Assembly (NCBI RefSeq): GCF_051622035.1
Contig: NC_135358.1
Location: 7,853,001 to 7,917,000 of the forward strand
DNA: 64,000 bases
Direction of reading: 5' to 3'
Source: Arctopsyche grandis
Taxonomy: Eukaryota > Arthropoda > Insecta > Trichoptera > Hydropsychidae
In this document: positions 55,401 to 64,000 of the stretch, piece by piece
Position numbering within the stretch: position 1 is the stretch's first letter
How the letters are laid out: the number at the start of each line of letters is the position of its first letter
Notes under the pieces: generated by a model
Told to the model about the DNA's origin: nothing
Database searches by the model: none
Seen by the model: only the letters and a program-made list of their open reading frames with translations
Translations under genes and position numbers: made by a program

Positions 55401-58400
55401 AGCTGCCAGATGTAAAGCACAATCGCCGTTTGTCGTTGTCGCCTATTTGCACCAATTCAAACAGTTAGAGATTGATATATCATTGTTGGGTTATAAGAAT
55501 GGAAAGAGATTGACCTTGAGCTGTTCTGAGGTTTGGGAAGACAGCAACTCTCTGCACATGGATTGGTTGCCAGCCTCGACAGCGAGCAGCAGTGGTATTT
55601 TTCCTCGCTGAAAAACCAAAATGTCGTCCATTATTTTCTTCCAATCCTTCACCATCGCCTTGCGCTTGTTCAGCTCGATGTAACTGATCTCGTCCGTTTT
55701 GGTCAGGTTCAAACTGAACTTCAAAGTCTTATCGTCCGTCTTTGAAGATCTGGTGAGTGACGTTTGCGACTGAACATCACTGTTGTCATCCGACGAAGAA
55801 GACGACCGTTGCTCGCCGCGGATTGACATTTTGCACATTTAGGTCCTCGCTATTATTCAATACACTTTCGAACTTCGAAGGTTCGCCATAAAAAACTTTT
55901 TTATGCCTTTATTAGCTTAGCTGACTATGATTTCGAAACTAATGTATTTTCATGGCGTGACACCAGTTTACTTTAGTGATTCGTCATCTTTCCGCGTGGC
56001 GGGTTTTATACGAAATAGCAACGAGCATATTTCAACGTTTATACGTTAATTATGTACATTAAATAATTTCCAGAGTACATACAGTAAGAGATAATCAATG
56101 CAAATTGTAGCTAACCGCCGAATTCAATTCCGTTCTGAATTGCATGAGTTTTTCAAACGAAGTGCAGGAGTTAATTATGCAAATTTTCATATCCGCTATT
56201 ATCATAATGGAATTTCCGACCGCCCTACAATTTCCTGACAGTATAAATCGATAAAATGAAATATTACTAAATTTATTCTACGACAATACATATGCATCGA
56301 ATCAGCATTGAAAGTTTGCATATTTGAAGTAGTTTCACATAAAATTTCCCATATATATGTATGTAGCATTCGATTTTTTGACACAAGGCGCATCACATTT
56401 TCAATATCGTTTACACATGCAAGTTTTCCGATACATTTCACATTACACTATCAGAAGCATCATAAAATTCTCCAAACGGCTCGTAGGTATTCACAAAATT
56501 TATTTTACAATTTTATTTGGCCTTTGTCTTAAAATATCTGCATACATAGAATAGTTCAAGGTATCCCTGCACTTACACAAATGTAATTTAAACGGAAATA
56601 TGCATATAAATTTAACGCCACTTTAAATAAATAAATATTTTTACACTGAAAAGACAATTTTCAATCGATAATTTGATTACTAGATGCAAATTAAATATTT
56701 ATTATTATATTGTAGTAATATTTTAAGATTATAACCACACAATTTAATCAAAAAAATGTTTAAAAATAACGTTTTTATTGTTTTGAATATTGAATAAATC
56801 CGTATTTTCGTTTGATCGATATAAGTAAAATATTACAATCGGAAGCAATGTGGAAATCATTCACTTTTATCACAAAATATTGCACATTTACATGGTTTAG
56901 AGTGATTTTATTTTTTATTTGTTCAAAAAATAGTGTAATTGTCACGTTAGGACACAATTTTCGACAGTGAGGCGATATTGGCGTAGTCTCGTGAGATACT
57001 AAATTCGTAGTCATAGTTTGTCAGCAACGAGCCCACCTAAACGTAACCCTCGTGTGACGTGTTTATTTATTTCAAGACGAAACAGTACAAAGCCTTCAAT
57101 CGAATTAATATATAATATAATGAGAATATCCAGTCAAAGTTTTTTATGAGTAAAGTTTTCCATTAACTTTGCTACTTTGCAACTTTCGTCATTGTGGCAT
57201 TGAAAGATATTGCGTGATTTATTACTTTGAGATTGAGATTATTATTTTTTCCCCACTGTTTTTGTATACAATCAAAGCGTAAGTTTTAATTTATATACGA
57301 AGAAAAATAAAATACTAAATATTTGGTCGAAAGGATGTTACTTCTGATTTTGACACTGCACTTTGGGGTATTATGGGCGCGATTCATTCGTTGCAGTGTT
57401 AAAGCTTTGTCGCGTGCTTTTCTAGGATACGAATAAGTTTCCAGCAGCACTATATTCAAATAAATGTCGTCATTAATAAGTAATGAATTGCCGGCATCGG
57501 GGCTAGACAATTTCTGAGGGTAGGTAATCGAAAAGTGTGCGTCGACTTGTGTCCTACAAGTCTGGGTCGAATTAGCATTTCGTATAATCGAAACATTATT
57601 CAAAACGTGTGTCATTTCACCAAGTTTGTACTTTCGACGATTTAATTACTAGATCGTTAAGAAAAATCACATTGAAACTTTGAAGAAATTTCAATGATTT
57701 TAATTGTCTTGAAAGGCACCTGTTGCTTCACGACACGGGAAAAACTCCATTCTTTATTTTCCAGCTATGAAATTGTTAGTTTCGAATGGAATTTTCTCTT
57801 TGACAATCGTTCGTTCAATTATTTTGTCAAATAACTAGGTACTCGTGAAAAGTGTTCTGCAAGACAACGAGTCAATCATTTTGCATGACAACGACTTCAA
57901 TACAAAAGTTTCGAACGTTATAATGTACAATAACATGATATTTTAATTTCGACTTCAAATTAATTATGTATAATTATACTTTAAAACAACGAGAACATTG
58001 TTCGACGATTGTTTATATTATATTATATTAATTATTCAAATGTGATAAGAATTTAATTGATCTTTGGATTATAAGCTCAAAGATTAGATTATTTTTTAAA
58101 TTCTCACTGCATAATGTCAACAAATTTCCTATAATATAACCATTAACATTTGCAGTGTAAAACTAACGCCAATTAAAATACCATTATAATAACTTAAAAT
58201 AAACAAATCGAGTCATTACAAAATAAAAGCCCGAGTCTTTATTATATTAAATAGAAATCTTCACAGAGAAATTAAAAAATATATATTTTCATTTATAATA
58301 TTGTATATATATATATATTATTCTATTAATTTCAAGTACGAATTTTATTCAAATAGATCCATATTTGTATGTGTATATAAGAGCCGTTATATTTGAAAGT

Positions 58401-61400
58401 GGCATAAGTCCGCTATTCTTAATTTCGAGAAATATTTCTGTAAAACATTGAATATAATGTTTTGCGTTTAGCAATATTTAAAATTACTCCTGGCCTGTAA
58501 TACGTTTATTCTGCTTTTCCAAGATTCTGGACATACCGAATTAAAATGAGTGATAACAATTTGTGAATTAAGTAAAACAGAAATAGTGATTTTGGAACTG
58601 ACTTCCGCCACTTTTAAATATAACCGCTCATATACATATTCGTAGTGTCAAAGTGCTCATATTGCAAGGTTTTTTTTGAATGGGTTAACTTAATGAAACT
58701 TAACCTGATCTATATACATACATATGTACATATATCATAGAACTAATGATAAAGATAAATTGAACTATTTTTATAAAAAGTTTTATTATTTAATAAAAAA
58801 AAGTTAATAATTTCTAATAAAAGCACATGTTTAAGTAAAAAAAAATACTACTCTTATTAGTAAAAATTTTTCAATAGCTGAAATTGTTTAGATAAATTCT
58901 CACTATATAAAAAAATTAAATGAAAAATGAAAATAAGACCTAATATTATATTACATATATTATATAACCTATGTACATACATACCAAATAAACGCGGATA
59001 AACTTATTATGGGTTTTCTTGATTGTATCATATTATTTTAATTATTATCCATTACATTACACCAGAATTTTCTAAATTTAATTGAATTGTATTTGAAGAA
59101 AGACGATTTAAAACTCTTCCAAAAGAAATCTAATAATAAGATAAAATTTATTATTTTTTTAATTACTTTATAGTAAGGTCAACTTCTGTTATTTCAAGTA
59201 ACATTGTTTTTTTTTGTAAAAAATTAAAAAGGTACGAAAATTTAATCAAAAAATTCCGGAAAAATTTATTCTTATGAGAATTCCAATACAGAAATTTTCC
59301 CCAGAAAACGATTCAAACTAGAATACAATAAGATATTTTCCGGAAATTTTCAGCTTTACAACCCCTGTGTGCAATGATGGCGAAGGTTGGGGGTAGGAGT
59401 GGGCGGTGACAGAGGGCGGCGCATCCGAGCGCCAGGCACCGCCTTCTACCCCTACCCACTGTACCATTACCACCCCCATTTCATCCCCCTCACAATTGTC
59501 ACTTACTACAAAAGCATCTTCAAGTACAACACGAGAAAAAAAAAACACCTTTCTCCAAATCTACATATCTCAAAAACTCTTATTACATAGAAAATATAGG
59601 TAGTCAATATGTATGTACATACATATGTATATGTATATGCATATGTAAACTTTACCCCGTCTGCTTTAGTTTTGATATCCTTTCCGGCCGCAGTCAAAAG
59701 AGCTCTCAATATACTGGTTGCAGTTCCGGTTTGCCTACTCGCCACTAGATGCACTGCGGTTTGTTGTCGACTCTAAAATCAATAAGGATTCAAATAAATA
59801 AAAACAACGAAGTATTTTTATACACATATCTACTTATAATATTAACAAAATATCAGTATCGTGATAAAAATTTTAAACATTATCAATTTATCAATACTCA
59901 TATGTATGTATATATAAATATATACATATATATATATATATTTTCATCTGTTATTTCTATGTTTTATTTTTATTTTATTTTTATATACCAGGAAGGCCTA
60001 ACAGGTAGCCCCAATGCGCCTTCCTGGCCAATCATAAACATCGATAAACAATTTATAGAGAAAATTTACACAGCATAATGTGAATATATTTGACAAAAGT
60101 TTTAGCATTTTTGCATTAAATTCGAGATGCTGAAAACTCGAATTATACGAGAAATAGGACAAGGTTGCCAATATATTGGAACCGTTTCAACGAAATCAAA
60201 TAAATTGACAAACTCTGATAGAAAACAATCGACCTGGAGTCAGGCATATCTAAGGTCTGGCCAGCAGTGTTGGGCCAGGGATTGACCCTGTGACCACTCA
60301 GTTGAAAGCATTACACGATAAACACTGATCTATGCTGCTGGTTTGGTATTTTGAACTTAATCGATCTGTCAGCCTATTGATACAGACGCTATTTGAATCT
60401 CAACAAGCATCAATATCGGCTGCTGTCGTCGTCTTTATATATTCATCAAATTCGCATTTTTATTTAATTTAATTAAAAAAAATAATCCTTGCAAATGAGG
60501 GTAGGTGGCCAATTTGGTAATCAAATAAATTGACAAACTTTAATAGGAAACGATCGACCTGGAGTCCCATACATATATATCCAAAGTCTGGCCAGCAAAA
60601 CCGGGTCAGGGATTGAACCTGTGACCCTTTAGTTGTTAGCATTTAGTTGTTAGTTAGCGAAATCAAATAAGTTGGCAAACTCTGATAGGAAACGATCGAC
60701 CTGGAGTCACATACATTTTATTTTATTTTATTATATACATACATATGTACATATGTATATACCAGGAAGGACTATCAAGTTAGCCCAATTACAAACAACA
60801 CAGCATTTTTATTACACAAGTCACTGAATCACGAGACACTGAAAACTCGAAATTAACGAGACATCTATGAATATTAGCCTGTACATATATTTTATTGTAT
60901 ATTAATCATATTCAAATAGTGATGACATAGTAGGTAGGAAGGTATTTAGCCATCGACGAACTGTTTCACCAATGAAATCAGAAGCATTGGCAAACTCCGA
61001 TCGAAAACGATCGACCTGGAGTCACATACATATATCCAAGTCTGACCAGCAGCAACCAGTGGGACTCGAACTCGTGACCACTATGTTCAAATAATGGTGA
61101 CATAGTGGGTAGGACAGTTTTCACCAATTTGATTGGAAGTCACAAATATCCAAGTCTGACCAGCAGCATTACAGATATACTCAGAATAAATTATTTTCGA
61201 GGTCAACTCACGGGATTGAACCCGGCGCCTCTCACCACCCAGCCACGTTGTTGGCAATATCCAAAGTCTGAACAGCAAAACTGGGCCAGAGATCGAACCT
61301 GTGACCCTTCAGTCGTTACCATTATTCTCTAACTACTGAGCTATGATGCTGATTTAATGAGTTTACTCATAAGTTTTGAAGGCTAAGTCCACAATTTGGT

Positions 61401-62775
61401 ACCAATATACATATGTACGTATAAATATAAGATACATGGGTATCGATACAGATTACATTATGTACGGGGTTTTTAACTGTTGCGCCATACACACACATTA
61501 CTTTTTCGAGCCGATTCGCAGAAGGCAAAAGCACACTCGTTAAATGGCGAATGTTTCGATTATATCTGTTACATTGTACATTGATATAATAGTGGAGCAG
61601 GCGATAAACATATTCCGGTTGTAAATTCGGTACACACATACGTACATAATAATATCCGGCATGTCAAATTGGCGAATTGAAATGCGTAAAAGCAAATCGG
61701 CTACGACTGCGCTTTTCGGTGAAATTTTCAACTCGAGCATCCGGTTCCGGTCGTACCACCGAGTGTCAGCGGCGCCTAACTTTTTACAACTTTTCGTGAC
61801 TTTAATTTTGATAAACTTACGCCGGCCCCTCGTATAATTCACGCGCCGAGTTCCCAACTTTCGGTCGACCGATAAACCTACATAGATAAAGACTACCCTT
61901 TATCTGCGCTTCTCCCGTTCCAAATTTCACAGTTTTATGGGTGTTGAGAGCTCATTAAAAATAATGGAAGCATGCATACTTATGCCCATACAATACACGT
62001 CTAAAAATCATATCTAATATATAATTTCGAAAGAGACTTTGTATGTAAGTAAATATCGTTGGCTGGAAAATGGTTGGGAACTTCGAAAACAAGTTAAAAT
62101 GTCCATGACGACATGGGGACGGGGTACGGGGGGTGCCGGGGGTGAAGGCCCGGAGGGCGCCGGATTCTGATATAATATATAATACATCTAATATATAATT
62201 TCAAAAGAGACTTTGTAAGTTAACTATAGTTGGTTGGAAATCGAAAACAAGCCAGTTTCTACGACGATTCGATTGGTTGAATTTTTTTTTTCGATTCATA
62301 AATTTAATAAAAAAACAAATGAATTTGCAAGTACTATATATAGTAACTGCAAATAGCCAATAATTTGCACATATAGTACCGGCAAATAGCCACAACCATT
62401 AAATTAACGTTTGCATAATCTAATATATATGGAATTTCGAAAGAGACTTTGTATGTAAGTATGTTTGTAAGTATTTTTGGTTAGGAACTTCGTATACAAC
62501 ACATAGTTTCTATGATGACGATTCGATATATATTTTTTTCGATTAAAATAAAGTTAATAAAAAAACGAATGAATATTTACTATCAGATTTGCCATGTTTA
62601 AGCTGTTTATATTACAAATACTGAGCGAAGCCAGGTAAAACTAGTTATATATTATATATATGTGTATACCAACCCCTCCGGTAGAAAAAGCATCAACTCC
62701 TTTCTTGGACAGTAGAAGTTTGACCACATCTTCTCTGGAGAACATAGCCGACATGTGGAGGACATTGTAATTATC
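43488..62775 (-). CDS. nompC: nompC / TRPN mechanosensitive channel (5' end off window)
   Basis: Sixteen exons in the main reading: 62674-62775, 59656-59772, 55515-55607, 55229-55442, 54965-55161, 54797-54895, 54420-54722, 53120-54347, 52850-53049, 52237-52773, 51951-52157, 49962-50652, then 45910-46121 or 45635-45849, 44001-44129, 43784-43916, 43488-43708. All phases agree, giving the last 1560 residues. Residues 1 to about 980 are ankyrin repeats (TPLHLAA units). A linker follows with IENEQKEVIAHTVVQRYLQ, then six membrane spans from ELWRGSLTWAPW through LINLLIAMMSDTYQRIQ, then the TRP helix and a C-terminal tail. The family is a tetrameric TRP channel whose ankyrin spring ties the pore to microtubules in touch and hearing neurons. 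The first roughly 170 residues lie to the right of the window. Confidence 0.96.
44470..45150 (-). mobile_element. internally deleted mariner-like element, tandem duplicate
   Basis: Two copies with a 306-bp period. In each, the minus strand reads a transposase N terminus (MNRLTPDKRFQIV, then HGSVRET in the other copy) followed shortly by the C-terminal stretch KSLVYADKLETMNDLEAF and KKWSKIGL. The catalytic middle is missing, so the fusion arose by internal deletion before duplication. It lies in a nompC intron. Stops in several frames; non-functional. Confidence 0.7.
45635..45849 (-). CDS. nompC: nompC alternative pore/S6 exon, version b (GQTT)
   Basis: Encodes VKMNPILSFELLFFAVFGQT, then the outer pore with TEQTHASPPVEQPAWTEYLY, then S6 VFGIYMLVSVVVLINLLIAM and the TRP-box start. 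It starts after a TTTCAG acceptor and ends CAG|GTAATG. It is 215 nt; entry needs two bases and exit is in phase 0. This is the same slot as the exon 60 nt upstream, so the two cannot both be used in frame. The sequence is closer to the canonical fly NOMPC pore as I recall it (FAVFGQTTTEQ). Confidence 0.9.
45910..46121 (-). CDS. nompC: nompC alternative pore/S6 exon, version a (GHTT)
   Basis: Encodes AKMTPVEAFEKLFFAVFGHT, then PDDINYAPESRPEWTESLFK, then VFGVYLLVSVVVLINLLIAM. It is 212 nt, bounded by CTAG and CAG|GTAATT. S6 and the TRP-box entry are nearly identical to version b, while the pore helix, filter edge and outer turret differ. It is the upstream member of the pair. Only a 60-nt intron separates it from version b. 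Confidence 0.9.
48343..48459 (-). CDS. nompC: predicted optional nompC exon, 39 codons
   Basis: Minus strand: acceptor ATTAG, then 117 nt without stop, then a consensus GTAAGT donor. With the split codon left by exon 49962-50652 it reads DSMSNVRAKRGIPNDVEWID, then TSPKKPFYTDSYRRKHRPG. Entry and exit phases are both 1, so inclusion keeps frame before either pore exon. It is GC-richer than the surrounding intron. It would insert a basic segment between S5 and the pore helix. I know of no matching domain. Confidence 0.6.
48590..48932 (+). mobile_element. Helitron-type element, copy 1 of a tandem
   Basis: Starts TCTAATATATAATTTCG and ends GAGCGAAGCCGGGTAAAACC then ACTAG, followed by T. TC...CTAG ends and insertion next to T fit Helitrons. 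A partial second 5' end (ATAATTTCGAAAGAGAC) lies inside at about 48734, so the copy is composite. No coding capacity. Confidence 0.72.
48933..49170 (+). mobile_element. Helitron-type element, copy 2, head to tail
   Basis: Starts TCTTATATAATTTTG immediately after the CTAG of copy 1, and ends GAGCGAAGCTGGGTAGAACC then ACTAA (CTRR). 238 bp, non-autonomous, in a nompC intron. Confidence 0.72.
49455..49720 (+). mobile_element. SINE fragment, plus orientation
   Basis: Shows the SINE body in the order GTTGACCTCGATTG, TAGTGCTGCTG, GTCGATCGTTTCCTATCAGA, GTTGAAACGGTTCC, CCTACCTACCACACATGTCA. The tRNA-like start and terminal hairpin are missing. It is in the same intron as the Helitron tandem, with orientation opposite to most SINE copies here. 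Confidence 0.65.
49962..50652 (-). CDS. nompC: nompC exon: S1 to S5
   Basis: A 691-nt exon encoding pre-S1 through S5, with FIGFLICPPVWVVFTLPLGH, KVPIIKFMSYLTSHIYLM, ELTNPSEKSGLGWIK and FLAVLAIFVFGFSMHIVAL recognisable. It ends in phase 1 (GAC G), the phase required by the optional exon and by both pore exons. GC content is well above the flanking introns. Confidence 0.95.
50653..51950. other. nompC intron, nothing recognised
   Basis: AT-rich intron between the linker exon and the S1-S5 exon. No repeat family identified, no alternative exon seen. Confidence 0.5.
53120..54347 (-). CDS. nompC: nompC large ankyrin exon
   Basis: 1228 nt coding about 12 ankyrin repeats without interruption, including SSVGWTPLLIACHRGHLELV, LLANHARVDVFDTEGRSALH and KQTPLHLAAASGQIEVCRSL. 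These are close to the fly protein. The exon is preceded by a 72-nt intron that is itself stop-free in frame. Confidence 0.95.
55515..55838 (-). CDS. nompC: predicted alternative first exon of nompC
   Basis: The ankyrin exon 55515-55607 can be extended upstream in frame to ATG at 55838 (second ATG 55829 in better context, CAAAATGTC). A TAA directly precedes the first ATG. The extra 77 codons read MCKMSIRGEQRSSSSSDDNS, then a Thr/Ser/Lys segment, KFSLNLTKTDEISYIELNKR and AMVKDWKKIMDDILVFQ, joining RGKIPLLLAVE without a splice. This gives a 1564-residue protein lacking the first ankyrin repeats. The shorter fly NOMPC form of 1619 residues may be comparable, but I cannot confirm its N terminus from memory. 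Confidence 0.65.
55839..59655. other. nompC intron upstream of the alternative first exon
   Basis: Long AT-rich intron. The 200 bp next to 55838 would be the promoter of the short form. A GC-rich island lies at 59380-59490 (GGGCGGCGCATCCGAGCGCC region) of unknown role. A minus-strand open frame at 57286-57615 is unrecognised. No repeat family stands out. Confidence 0.45.
59988..60345 (-). mobile_element. SINE, variant subfamily
   Basis: Terminal hairpin CCAGGAAGGCC...GCGCCTTCCTGG at 59988-60027, then TTCGAGATGCTGAAAACTCG, GATAGAAAACAATCGACCTG, and a tRNA-like end with ATTGACCCTGTGACC. In minus orientation this is head to hairpin. It lies in the nompC intron and starts a cluster running to 61360. 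Confidence 0.72.
60490..61360 (-). mobile_element. cluster of SINE pieces, nested or end to end
   Basis: At least four partial copies: 60490-60655, 60660-60715, 60760-61090 (hairpin with its right arm lost, body complete) and 61091-61355. Each shows GATCGACCTGGAGTC-type and GTCTGACCAGCAG blocks, and several show GATTGAACC/GAACCC B-box-like ends. Borders between copies are approximate. Confidence 0.65.
61361..62012. other. nompC intron, unique-looking segment
   Basis: Less AT-rich than its surroundings between about 61640 and 61930. Open minus frames are not recognised and have no splice support. Nothing else seen. Confidence 0.4.
62013..62644 (+). mobile_element. Helitron-type elements, three 5' ends and one 3' end
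   Basis: TCTAATATATAATTTC-type starts occur at 62013, 62187 and 62419, but only one GAGCGAAGCCAGGTAAAACTAG end is found, closing at 62644. This is either repeated end-to-end insertion with loss of ends or replication-slip tandem growth. No coding capacity. Confidence 0.68.
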
Positions 62776-62893
62776 CTGAAAACATTAAAAACAATCAAAT
62801 TAATTCAAATTTTACAAAATCGTACATATCTATTATATAATCGCCTAAATCTGTGTGTGTATTATTTTTTTCATTTTTTTAATTACATTTATA

Positions 62894-63318
62894 CCAGAAA
62901 GGCCTTACAGGTAAACCCCAATGCGCCTTCCTGGCCAATTACAAACAATACAGAATTTTTTTTATTATACAAATCACTGAATTACGAGACACTGAAAACT
63001 CGCAAATTAACGAGACATCTATGAATTTTACATACAGTTTATTGTACATTAATCATACTCAAATAGTGGTGACATAGTAGGTAGGAAGGATTTTAACCAA
63101 TTTTTAATCGGAAACCGTTTCAACAATAAAGTCAGAGAAAATTGGCAAACTCTGATAGGAAACGATAGACCTGGAGTCACAAATATCGAGGTCTGACCAG
63201 CAGTGCTACAGATATACTCAGAAAAATACTTTTCAGTCGAGGTCAGCTCATGGGATCGAACCCGGCGCCTCTCGGTGTTAGGCAGAAGCTTTACGACCGA
63301 GCTTTGCTGCTGGCTAAA
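62894..63318 (-). mobile_element. full-length tRNA-derived SINE (best copy)
   Basis: Minus orientation. tRNA-like head 63240-63318 with GCTCGGTCGTAAAGC (A-box-like) and GGGTTCGATCCC (B box, matches GGTTCRANNCC). Body with GAAACGGTTTCCGATT and CTCGTTAATTTGCGAG. 3' hairpin 62894-62934. AT-rich tail to the left. About 425 bp. Transcribed by RNA polymerase III if active. Confidence 0.82.
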
Positions 63319-63421
63319 TATGTACATATGTCTGTAAGTAATGTAATCTCCGCAGTATAATAGTCGTTTCGATTCAACATACGTCACAGTTAAAACACTG
63401 CTAACATGTTGTACGAATATA

Positions 63422-63430
<9 letters not shown>

Positions 63431-63472
<42 letters not shown>
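63431..63472. repeat. (TA)n microsatellite
   Basis: Alternating T and A run adjoining TTTATTTATTTA repeats at the tail of the LINE copy that follows. Confidence 0.9.
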
Positions 63473-63476
<4 letters not shown>

Positions 63477-63496
63477 TTATTTATTTAATAGTTTTG

Positions 63497-64000
63497 GACC
63501 ATTGTGGCATTACAGGAAGAACCTAATGCGCCACAATGGCCTACATTTGAAAAATATATAAAAACATGATATAAAAACAAGTAAACTGTAAATAAAGGAA
63601 AAAAGCAAAAGCAGAAAACATGGTAAAATAAAATTACAAAAAAAGTAACAAAAGGAAAATAATACATCATTCAGAGAGAAAAAAATAAATAACAAAAGTG
63701 TAAAAATTAAAAATAAAATCCATAAATCCCATTCTTTGTTTACACTGATCAAAATTAAAATAGTATATAAAAATGTACAAAAGAGAAAGAAAAAATAAAA
63801 TAAAATAAAACAAAATATGAATAAAAAATAAAATCACAGCGAGGCCCAAATGGAAGAGAGTAGATTAAGATTCCACTCATTCATCACATTCAAATTAAGA
63901 AAGTAATGATGAGCGCAGGTTACCAGATAAATATGTTAAGATAATATCCGACAATCTACGCTCCCCAAGGTGGAAAATATCACATTCAGGGACAGCAGCA
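63497..64000 (-). mobile_element. LINE 3' end, second copy, runs off window
   Basis: The terminal hairpin CCATTGTGGC...GCCACAATGG at 63499-63539 is followed leftwards by a TTTATT-rich tail. From about 63840 the sequence matches the LINE at 38005 (CCCAAATGGAAGAGAGT, ATGATGAGCGCAG, AAGGTGGAAAATATCACATT). The 3' UTR is longer and A-rich. The coding part lies beyond the right edge. Confidence 0.75.

Noticed and set aside
57286-57615. Open frame of 109 codons on the minus strand
   Set aside because: No recognisable domain, no splice sites tied to nompC, and composition like its surroundings.
63240-63318. Possible tRNA gene
   Set aside because: A and B boxes are present, but no cloverleaf closes and the sequence continues into a SINE body found in several copies.

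Overview
This is an AT-rich stretch of insect nuclear DNA. The evidence is intron-bearing genes with animal splice sites, a nompC mechanotransduction channel, a ZAD-type zinc-finger gene, and a dense load of SINEs, LINEs, Helitrons, hAT, piggyBac and mariner pieces and solo LTRs. The order within insects is not resolved. No bacterial or viral gene set is present.

Layout, left to right. TBC1D23 (minus, 390-4041) has a 29-nt start exon and one very large exon. Two solo LTRs follow. A ZAD/C2H2 zinc-finger gene with 14 fingers (minus, 6469-8192) comes next, its first exon not found. At 9924-12628 there is a four-deep nest: one solo LTR holds a second, which holds a hAT transposon, which holds a smaller hAT element. 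A SIPA1L-type RapGAP/PDZ gene (plus, 13682-22219, 11 coding exons) has transposons in its introns. It converges on menin (minus, 26649-29041, 5 exons); a Helitron and a Mutator-like foldback element lie between them. Checkpoint kinase 1 (plus, 31796-37321, 8 exons) converges on Gemin6 (minus, 40375-41034, 2 exons). The right third is the 3' 1560 codons of nompC (minus, 43488-62775); its start lies beyond the right edge.

The genes do not form a pathway. They are unrelated housekeeping and signalling genes: endosome-to-Golgi tethering, Rap GTPase control, chromatin scaffold, DNA-damage kinase, snRNP assembly and touch sensing. The most informative locus is nompC. I read two adjacent pore/S6 exons that are frame-incompatible with each other, an optional 39-codon exon between S5 and the pore, an intronic first exon that would give a protein with a new N terminus and fewer ankyrin repeats, and a 72-nt stop-free intron inside the ankyrin array.

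The second theme is repeats. A tRNA-derived SINE and a LINE family end in hairpins with the same architecture and loop, but with different, internally compensated stems. All LTR-type elements seen are solo LTRs, most with matching 4-bp flanking repeats; no internal coding region was found.
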